This document shows, in pieces, positions 9,106 to 15,917 of a DNA stretch of 15,917 nt (position 1 is the first letter of the stretch; every line of letters starts with the position of its first letter). The notes below the pieces were generated by a model. The model was not told the DNA's origin and made no database searches. It saw nothing but the letters and a program-made list of their open reading frames with translations. A program made the translations under genes and the position numbers. Origin of the DNA: CAZLYK01 sp964563495 (GTDB lineage: Bacteria > Acidobacteriota > Blastocatellia > RBC074); assembly GCA_964563495.1 (NCBI GenBank), contig CAZLYK010000129.1, positions 1 to 15,917 of the forward strand. Reading direction: 5' to 3'.

Positions 9106-9702
9106 ATGAGATTATGGGTGAAATTACCAAGCATTGTTGTCCTGGCGCTGTGCGTGACAGCAAGCGGCTTAATCATGGTTGCGGCCCAAGACAGACCACA
9201 GCGGGATGCGTTGGGATTTTTGAAACGCGCCATGACTGAAGCCAACGCTCCGGCGCTGACGCCGGATCAGGAGGCGCAGTTGAAGGCTCTGATCACCGAC
9301 TTCCGAAATGCGCGACCGGCCGGACCCGATGAGGCGTTGGATGCCGCCCACACTGCATACCGAAACGCGATCCTGGCAGGTGACCTGGCAACGGCTCAGG
9401 CTCAGGCGACGATCATCGCTAGCCGAACTGCCGAGCTGTCGAATACCAGGCTGCAGGCGCAGGCAAAATTCCAGATTGACGTTCTGAGTGTGCTCAAGAG
9501 CGGAGGGCAACTGGATGCGCTAAAACAGAAATTCGGTGACGAACACCTGGTGGGGTTGATCGGCTCATTGGCGGGAGGGCCGCGATTCGGTGGCCGGCCA
9601 GGATTCGGGCCGGGCAGACCTGGAGGGCCGGGATTCGGACCGGCCGGACCAGGAAGAGGGCCCGGATTCGCGCCCGGGCGGCGGCCGGGTAATGATCATT
9701 GA
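9106..9702 (+). CDS. secreted Spy/LTxxQ-like protein with Gly/Pro/Arg-rich tail
   Basis: A 198-residue exported protein. Residues 1-27 are a signal peptide (basic MRLWVK, then a hydrophobic stretch to MVAA, with cleavage before QD). The mature helical part contains ALTPDQEAQLKAL (residues 50-62), an LTxxQ motif as in the periplasmic chaperone/stress family Spy-CpxP, and a second helical region to about 150. Residues 157-198 are low complexity, rich in Gly, Pro, Arg and Phe, with repeated GFGPG/GPGF units encoded by repeats of GGATTCGG. AAGGAG lies 11 bases before the ATG, rather far. It stands alone between the DUF5522 leader and an inverted repeat. Periplasmic folding or metal stress is the likely theme by family; similarity is to a short motif only, so the assignment is moderate. 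Confidence 0.7.
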   Translation: MRLWVKLPSIVVLALCVTASGLIMVAAQDRPQRDALGFLKRAMTEANAPALTPDQEAQLKALITDFRNARPAGPDEALDAAHTAYRNAILAGDLATAQAQATIIASRTAELSNTRLQAQAKFQIDVLSVLKSGGQLDALKQKFGDEHLVGLIGSLAGGPRFGGRPGFGPGRPGGPGFGPAGPGRGPGFAPGRRPGNDH

Positions 9703-9717
9703 TCAGGCCGCGACTTC

Positions 9718-9802
9718 AATAGACAGGATAAACAAGGGTTGTCCGGGATTTGACAAGACCTGGTCTGTCAAATCCCGGACAACCCTTGTTTATCCTGTCT
9801 AT
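9718..9802. repeat. 85-nt inverted-repeat element carrying AATAGACAGGAT
   Basis: Arms 9719-9760 and 9762-9802 are reverse complements apart from one extra A in the left arm (GACAAGACC versus GACAGACC). The element begins with AATAGACAGGAT 15 nt after the stop of the Spy-like gene, and the far end closes with the same sequence inverted (11 of 12 bases). The inner sequence differs completely from that of the palindrome at 6461-6533. It likely ends transcription of the Spy-like gene and isolates the msbA promoter. Confidence 0.75.
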
Positions 9803-9846
9803 CTATCATTCGCCAAGGTCATCACCGGTGAGGTCCGCGATCATGC

Positions 9847-9876
9847 TTGACGCTCTTTTGGCGCGAAACTTATAAT
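9847..9876 (+). promoter_or_regulatory. strong sigma-70-type promoter of the msbA-yicC-gmk-rpoZ-coaBC-udg operon
   Basis: TTGACG (9847-9852) and a perfect TATAAT (9871-9876) are 18 bases apart. Transcription would start near 9883, about 58 nt before the msbA ATG. It is the best promoter match in the window and the only one seen before a run of seven same-strand genes. Confidence 0.65.
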
Positions 9877-9940
9877 ACCTGCTTATCGAATATCAGCCGG
9901 GGCAGGCTGATACCGCTGCCGGAATCAAGTTAGGCTCGCG

Positions 9941-11764
<1,824 letters not shown>

Positions 11765-11778
11765 TTACCGGAGTGCAA

Positions 11779-12654
11779 ATGATTAAAAGCATGACAGGAT
11801 ATGGGCAGGGGGCGGCGAGCGGAGATACTTTTTCTGTGAGCGTCGATCTGAGATCGGTCAACAATCGCAACCTGGACATCCACTGGCGGGCGCCGCAGGA
11901 TCTGGCGTCACTCGAAATCCCGCTCAAGAAGCAGATACAGGCGGCGGTCACGCGCGGCCGGATCGATGTCTCGATCACTTTCTCCCAGACGAGCGATACG
12001 GTTTACGAACTGAACCGGCCGCTGATCCGCGGCTACCTGGAAGCTCTCCGCGTAATCCGGGATGAGTTCTCCTTGAGCGGAGAACCCGATCTGTCGACGA
12101 TCGCCCGGCTGCCGAATGTACTTCTGGCCCCGGCCAACAACCACACGCTGAGCGACGCCGCCATCCAGGGAGTCGAAGCCGCCATGACCCAGGCGCTGAC
12201 TTCGCTCGTCGCGATGCGTGCGGTCGAGGGGTACGAACTCCAGAAAGAGCTGCATGCGCGGGTTGAGCGGATCGAGAAACGCGTCGCCGAAATCGAGGCG
12301 AATGTCTCGGGGGTCGTCGACGCTTATCGCGATAAGCTCAGGAAGAGGATCGGCGAGTTGCTCGATAAAAATGTGGTTGACGAAACACGGCTCGCCCAGG
12401 AAGTCGCCTATCTGGCCGAACGCAGCGATATCACCGAGGAGATCACCCGTTTGAAAAGCCATCTCGTCCAGTTAACAGAACTGATCGCGGGCGATGGCGA
12501 GATCGGCAAGAAACTCGATTTTCTGCTCCAGGAGACCAACCGTGAGGCGAATACGATTCTCTCGAAATCCGCCGAGTTGACCATTTGCGATGCGGCGATC
12601 GAGATTAAATCCGAGGTGGAAAAATTGCGCGAGCAGGCGCAAAATGTCGAATAA
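11779..12654 (+). CDS. yicC: YicC-family endoribonuclease
   Basis: A 291-residue cytosolic protein of the YicC/YloC family; the E. coli member is an endoribonuclease linked to turnover of the small RNA RyhB. The conserved start MIKSMTGYG fixes the ATG at 11779, with GGAG six bases upstream; the frame is open farther back to 11746 inside msbA, but that extension is not part of the family. The N-terminal YicC-like domain covers about residues 2-155. The C-terminal DUF1732 domain includes EEITRLKSHL, GKKLDFLLQE and TNREANTILSKSAE, the most conserved stretch. Length is normal. It is followed after 8 nt by gmk, a pairing seen across many bacterial phyla. Confidence 0.94.
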   Translation: MIKSMTGYGQGAASGDTFSVSVDLRSVNNRNLDIHWRAPQDLASLEIPLKKQIQAAVTRGRIDVSITFSQTSDTVYELNRPLIRGYLEALRVIRDEFSLSGEPDLSTIARLPNVLLAPANNHTLSDAAIQGVEAAMTQALTSLVAMRAVEGYELQKELHARVERIEKRVAEIEANVSGVVDAYRDKLRKRIGELLDKNVVDETRLAQEVAYLAERSDITEEITRLKSHLVQLTELIAGDGEIGKKLDFLLQETNREANTILSKSAELTICDAAIEIKSEVEKLREQAQNVE

Positions 12655-12662
12655 ATTGTGAT

Positions 12663-13283
12663 ATGACCGGCAATCTGATCATCGTCTCGGCGCCATCCGG
12701 AGCCGGCAAAACCACGCTTGTTGGGGAGGTGCTTAAGCGAGACGGCCGAGCGAGGCACTCGATCTCATATACCTCACGCGCGCCGCGACCCAGCGAAACG
12801 AACGGTGTCGACTATCATTTCGTGACGCGTGAAGATTTCGAGATCATGATCGAGCGCGGTGATTTTCTCGAATGGGCGCAGGTCCACGGCAATCTGTATG
12901 GCACATCACGTCACTCTGTCGAGGAGCTGCGCGCCGCCGGGTTCGACGCCATTTTGACGATCGATGTCCAGGGCGCGGAACAGTCGCGCAAAGAGTTTCC
13001 GGATGCGATCGGCGTCTTCATTCTGCCGCCCTCGTATCAAATCCTGCTCAAACGGCTGGATGTTCGCGGCGCCAATCATTCAGACGATCTGGATTTGAGA
13101 TTGACCAATGCTCTCGATGAGCTGGCGCAGTACCGGCAATTCGCTTACCTCATCATCAACGATGATTTAGAACAGGCAACCCGGGAGCTGCACGCGATCG
13201 TGATTGCGGAGCGTTGCCGGATCAGCCGGCGTCAATCGCTGGCCGAACAGATTTTGCAAACCTTCAGTAGATCAGGGGAGTAA
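12663..13283 (+). CDS. gmk: guanylate kinase
   Basis: Cytosolic kinase converting GMP to GDP with ATP, feeding the GTP pool. At 206 residues it has the usual length. The P-loop is SAPSGAGKTT (residues 9-18, Lys16). The GMP-binding region reads ISYTSRAPRP then GVDYHFV, and FLEWAQVHGNLYGTS is the typical family core. DVQGAEQ follows in the conserved acidic position, and the lid has RLDVRGANHSDDLDLRL, slightly divergent from the usual RGxDSEExIxxRL. No ribosome site is visible before the ATG; the 8-nt distance from yicC suggests translational coupling. It sits next to rpoZ, as in many genomes; both products are known ppGpp targets in some bacteria. Confidence 0.96.
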   Translation: MTGNLIIVSAPSGAGKTTLVGEVLKRDGRARHSISYTSRAPRPSETNGVDYHFVTREDFEIMIERGDFLEWAQVHGNLYGTSRHSVEELRAAGFDAILTIDVQGAEQSRKEFPDAIGVFILPPSYQILLKRLDVRGANHSDDLDLRLTNALDELAQYRQFAYLIINDDLEQATRELHAIVIAERCRISRRQSLAEQILQTFSRSGE

Positions 13284-13292
13284 ATTAGTAAA

Positions 13293-13502
13293 ATGGAAAA
13301 TCAGGAAACCTCAGAACAGAATATTCAGCTCATCGACAGCAAGTATCGTAAAATTCTGATCGCCGCCAAACGCAGCAAGCAGCTTCAAAAAGGGGCGCGC
13401 CCGCGCGTCACCCTGATTAATGCCAAGCCTACCCGCGTCGCCCTGGAAGAGGTCGAACGCGGCCTGGTCAATTTTGAAATTTTGGTCAAATTGGAAAAAT
13501 AG
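13293..13502 (+). CDS. rpoZ: RNA polymerase omega subunit
   Basis: A 69-residue small subunit that assists assembly of the RNA polymerase beta' subunit. Recognisable by SKYRKILIAAKRSKQLQKGA (residues 16-35) and ALEEVERGLVNF (50-61), the standard omega motifs, here in the short form without the acidic tail of E. coli. It lies 9 nt after gmk; GGGGAG sits 12 bases before the ATG and overlaps the end of gmk. coaBC follows after 30 nt. Confidence 0.94.
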   Translation: MENQETSEQNIQLIDSKYRKILIAAKRSKQLQKGARPRVTLINAKPTRVALEEVERGLVNFEILVKLEK

Positions 13503-13532
13503 AAGAAACTGTCCGATCCCCCTTGCGCGGTC

Positions 13533-14762
13533 ATGAACATCCTGCTTGGTGTCACAGGTTGCATCGGCGCATACAAAGCGGCCGAGGTATTACGGGGTCT
13601 GCAGAGAGCCGGCGCCCAGGTGCGGGTCATCATGACGAAGCACGCGACCGAGTTTGTCCGGCCGCTGACCTTCGAGGCCTTGTCGGGGCAGCCGGTGATC
13701 GTCGGGATGTTTGATCGGCCGGATTTCGCGACGATCGAGCATATCTCGGTTGCTCGTCAAGCCGATCTTTTGCTGGTCGCGCCGGCGACGGCGAATGTGA
13801 TCGCCAAGTTCGCTTATGGGATCGCTGACGATTTTCTCTCGACGGTCTACCTCTCCAATACCAACCCGGTTTTGCTGGCGCCGGCGATGAACGTAGAGAT
13901 GTGGAGTCATCCGGCGACGCAAGCCAACCTGGAAATCCTGCGCCGGCGCGGAGCGCTCATTGTCGAGCCGGGAATCGGATATCAGGCTTGCGGCGAGGTT
14001 GGCGTCGGCAGGCTGGCCGAACCCGAGGATATCGTCAAGCGGGCTCTAGAAATCATCGGCCATCGCTCGACGCCGAATCCAGACTCTCGCGATTTTGCCG
14101 GCGAGCACGTCATGATCACCGCCGGCCCGACGGTCGAGGATCTGGATCCGGTGCGTTATATCACCAACCGGTCATCGGGCAAGATGGGATACGCCATGGC
14201 CGAAGCCGCGCGGGATCGCGGCGCGCGGGTGACGCTGGTCTCCGGCCCGGTCAGGCTTTCGCCTCCGCCGGGCGTCGAAACGGTCAACGTCAGGTCGGCG
14301 CGCGAGATGTACGATGCCGTTTTGAATCGCCTGAGCGACGTGACCGTCTTCATCGGCTGCGCGGCTGTGGCCGATTTCCGGTCCGCTCATCCGGAAGCAC
14401 AGAAGATCAAAAAGCAGGGGCGCCACACGATCACGATCGAGCTCGAAGCCACTGAGGACATCATCGGCACAGTCGGATCCGATCAGCATCGCAATGGGCG
14501 TACGGTGGTCGGATTCGCCGCCGAATCGCATTCACTCCTTCAATACGCCGAGGCCAAATTACGAGCGAAGGGGTTGGACCTGATCGTGGCCAATGACATC
14601 AGCCGCACGGACGCCGGGTTCGATGTCGACGATAATGCCGCGACGATTATCAGGCGCGACGGATCGCGGGTGGAATTGCCGCTCCGGTCCAAGCGCGACC
14701 TCGCCGATCAGGTCCTGAATGAGATCGCCAAACTGAAAGCCGCTCTAAACGAGATCGGATAA
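13533..14762 (+). CDS. coaBC: bifunctional phosphopantothenoylcysteine decarboxylase / phosphopantothenate-cysteine ligase
   Basis: Two consecutive steps of coenzyme A synthesis in one 409-residue cytosolic protein. The N-terminal flavoprotein CoaC half (about 1-185) has ILLGVTGCIGAYKA (3-16), catalytic His70 in TIEHISVAR, LLLVAPATANVIAKFA, the PAMN motif (117-120, Asn120) and active Cys153 in ACGEVGVGRLAEPE; the 33-residue Asn-to-Cys spacing equals that of E. coli. The C-terminal CoaB half has ITAGPTVEDLDPVRYITNRS followed by SGKMGYAMA, then KIKK, VVGFAAE and LIVANDISR, the CTP-binding and acyl-transfer region. No ribosome site is evident before ATG 13533, so coupling or a leaderless-like mode is possible. 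The udg gene begins 2 nt after the stop. Confidence 0.97.
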   Translation: MNILLGVTGCIGAYKAAEVLRGLQRAGAQVRVIMTKHATEFVRPLTFEALSGQPVIVGMFDRPDFATIEHISVARQADLLLVAPATANVIAKFAYGIADDFLSTVYLSNTNPVLLAPAMNVEMWSHPATQANLEILRRRGALIVEPGIGYQACGEVGVGRLAEPEDIVKRALEIIGHRSTPNPDSRDFAGEHVMITAGPTVEDLDPVRYITNRSSGKMGYAMAEAARDRGARVTLVSGPVRLSPPPGVETVNVRSAREMYDAVLNRLSDVTVFIGCAAVADFRSAHPEAQKIKKQGRHTITIELEATEDIIGTVGSDQHRNGRTVVGFAAESHSLLQYAEAKLRAKGLDLIVANDISRTDAGFDVDDNAATIIRRDGSRVELPLRSKRDLADQVLNEIAKLKAALNEIG

Positions 14763-14764
14763 AC

Positions 14765-15562
14765 ATGGACGATCGGGATGAGTTGATAGATTTGATCGGA
14801 CAGGCGAAAGAGCATCTGCTCTACCTTCGCGAACTCGGGCTGACCGACATCGGCGAACCGGAGACGGCGGCGCAGTCTGCTGCACAACCGGCACCCCTCG
14901 TGACCATGAAAAAAGAGAAAGCGGAGCCGGCGACTTCATCGCTCTTCGGTGACGATCTCGGGAAGTCGCTCGAAGATTCTTACGCCAACGAAACCCTCGA
15001 CGAGATCCGCCGGGATCTGGGGGATTGCCGCCGCTGCAAGCTCTGGTCAACCCGCACCAGGCTGGTCTTCGGCGAGGGCAATCCGAAAGCCGAGCTCATG
15101 TTTGTCGGTGAGGGGCCCGGCGCCGATGAAGATGCGACCGGCAGACCTTTTGTCGGTCGGGCCGGCCAACTGCTCACCAGGATGATCGAAGCGATCGGGA
15201 TGAAGCGCGAGGGCGTCTATATCGCCAATGTAGTCAAATCACGCCCCCCGGATAATCGCGCCCCGGAAAAAGATGAGGTCGATGCCTGCATCCCATTTCT
15301 CTTTCGCCAGATCGCGGCTATCCACCCCAAACTGATCGTGGCGCTGGGTAATCCGGCCATGCAGTCGCTCCTCGATACCAAAATCGGGATCACCAAAATG
15401 CGCGGTCAGTTGATCGATTATCCGCGCCTGCCCGGCATCAAGGTCCTGCCGACTTTTCATCCCGCCTATTTGCTTCGCTCACCCGATAAGAAGCGCGAGG
15501 CGTGGGAAGACCTGAAGAAAGTCCGTGATTTCCTTGATCATGAAGACAAAGTCGAAAATTAA
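14765..15562 (+). CDS. type-4 (family 4/5-like) uracil-DNA glycosylase with a Ser at an expected Fe-S ligand
   Basis: DNA repair enzyme that removes uracil from DNA. Of its 265 residues, the first 75 are an Ala/Glu/Pro-rich extension; the UDG domain follows. Catalytic motif A is VGEGPGADEDATGRPFVG (114-131) and motif B is TFHPAYLLR (230-238). Family 4 enzymes hold a 4Fe-4S cluster with four Cys. Here Cys88 and Cys91 (CRRC) and Cys175 (DACIPF) are present, but the position in KCRPP is Ser159 (codon TCA in VVKSRPP), with the normal 16-residue spacing to Cys175. The cluster may be ligated by Ser, be unstable, or be absent. The frame is otherwise intact and ends the conserved part of the operon. 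The start follows coaBC by 2 nt; the next gene overlaps its 3' end. Confidence 0.92.
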   Translation: MDDRDELIDLIGQAKEHLLYLRELGLTDIGEPETAAQSAAQPAPLVTMKKEKAEPATSSLFGDDLGKSLEDSYANETLDEIRRDLGDCRRCKLWSTRTRLVFGEGNPKAELMFVGEGPGADEDATGRPFVGRAGQLLTRMIEAIGMKREGVYIANVVKSRPPDNRAPEKDEVDACIPFLFRQIAAIHPKLIVALGNPAMQSLLDTKIGITKMRGQLIDYPRLPGIKVLPTFHPAYLLRSPDKKREAWEDLKKVRDFLDHEDKVEN

Positions 15563-15842
15563 GATTTGTAGGGTTCTCTTCGTCCTTGGATTGGTCAATT
15601 TCCTTGTTTTTTATGGTCTTGCCGTTTATTTAGGCGGAGATGCGTTCGATGGGAAAATCCAGGATGGCCACTTCTTCCTCTTGAGCCATGGGCGTTATAC
15701 TGAAGTGAGTGAATTTATTTTTAACTATAGCAAATGGCACGTGTACAGTGTTTTCATTACGCATCCGTTGGCAATCGCGGCATCAATCCTTTCAAGACGT
15801 TATCGGAAGCAGTTAGACCAGCACGTCACTTCACTCGAATGA
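15540..15842 (+). CDS. small two-helix membrane protein of unknown function
   Basis: A 100-residue protein from ATG 15540, overlapping the udg end by 23 nt; GTG 15525 would add five residues and is also possible, and neither start has a clear ribosome site. Helix one spans about residues 12-31 (VLFVLGLVNFLVFYGLAVYL) and helix two about 66-84. Between them is a polar loop with GGDAFDGK (32-39) and HGRYTEVSEF (50-59), a pattern I recall from unnamed small membrane proteins in unrelated bacteria; that recollection is not verified. The C-terminus is basic. Base composition is visibly more AT-rich than in the genes upstream, so it may be a later arrival. No function is assigned. Confidence 0.72.
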   Translation: MKTKSKIKICRVLFVLGLVNFLVFYGLAVYLGGDAFDGKIQDGHFFLLSHGRYTEVSEFIFNYSKWHVYSVFITHPLAIAASILSRRYRKQLDQHVTSLE

Positions 15843-15889
15843 GCCGATCAAAAGCAGACAAGAGACGGGATTATAGCAAGTTTCACGTT

Positions 15890-15917
15890 TGTGCGACCGC
15901 GTCCTCGCGGTCGCACA
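15890..15917. repeat. perfect GC-rich hairpin at the window edge
   Basis: TGTGCGACCGCG (15890-15901) and its exact reverse complement (15906-15917) flank a TCCT loop, ending exactly at the last base. It lies 48 nt past the small membrane protein gene and could end the operon; the sequence after it is not visible, so a T-run cannot be checked. It may be one unit of a dispersed palindromic repeat. Confidence 0.6.

Overview
The window is a stretch of housekeeping chromosome from a diderm, moderately GC-rich bacterium. Gene content and order suggest Acidobacteriota, perhaps Blastocatellia-like: an msbA-type exporter followed by yicC, gmk, rpoZ, coaBC and a type-4 uracil-DNA glycosylase, plus a CarD-family regulator and a DUF5522 protein. 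The taxonomic call is an inference from synteny and protein style; no rRNA is present to confirm it.

Layout. (1) 79-3122, minus strand: purQ then purL, two subunits of FGAM synthase (de novo purine synthesis), driven by a promoter at about 3164-3192. The small partner PurS is not beside them. (2) 3285-6454, plus strand: a probable operon of a secreted or anchored thioredoxin-like (TlpA-type) protein, a zinc-ribbon protein with a C-terminal membrane anchor, a group II truncated haemoglobin and RNase Z. (3) 6538-8001, minus strand: a HerA-like DUF853 ATPase, convergent with rnz across a 73-nt perfect palindrome and divergent from carD. (4) 8213-8734, plus: CarD/CdnL-type RNA polymerase-binding regulator; its stop codon overlaps that of a small convergent Cys-rich DUF5522 gene. 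(5) 9106-9702, plus: a secreted Spy/LTxxQ-like protein with a Gly/Pro/Arg tail, followed by a second large inverted repeat. (6) 9941-15839, plus: a tightly packed operon of msbA-like ABC exporter, yicC, gmk, rpoZ, coaBC, udg and a small two-helix membrane protein, from a strong promoter at 9847-9876. The last 28 nt are a perfect GC-rich hairpin running to the window edge.

The genes combine nucleotide supply (purQL, gmk), transcription machinery (rpoZ, carD), RNA processing (rnz, yicC), cofactor synthesis (coaBC), DNA repair (udg), envelope export (msbA) and redox or gas chemistry (TlpA-like protein, globin). No transposase, CRISPR array, prophage, tRNA or rRNA is visible. I do not see a clear new multi-gene system. 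The non-routine signals are a 12-nt repeat, AATAGACAGGAT, that sits at the 3' ends of four genes in sense orientation and seeds two large inverted repeats; a Cys-to-Ser change at an expected Fe-S ligand of the uracil-DNA glycosylase; two dyads around the carD promoter; and a possible Shine-Dalgarno-masking hairpin before the DUF5522 gene.
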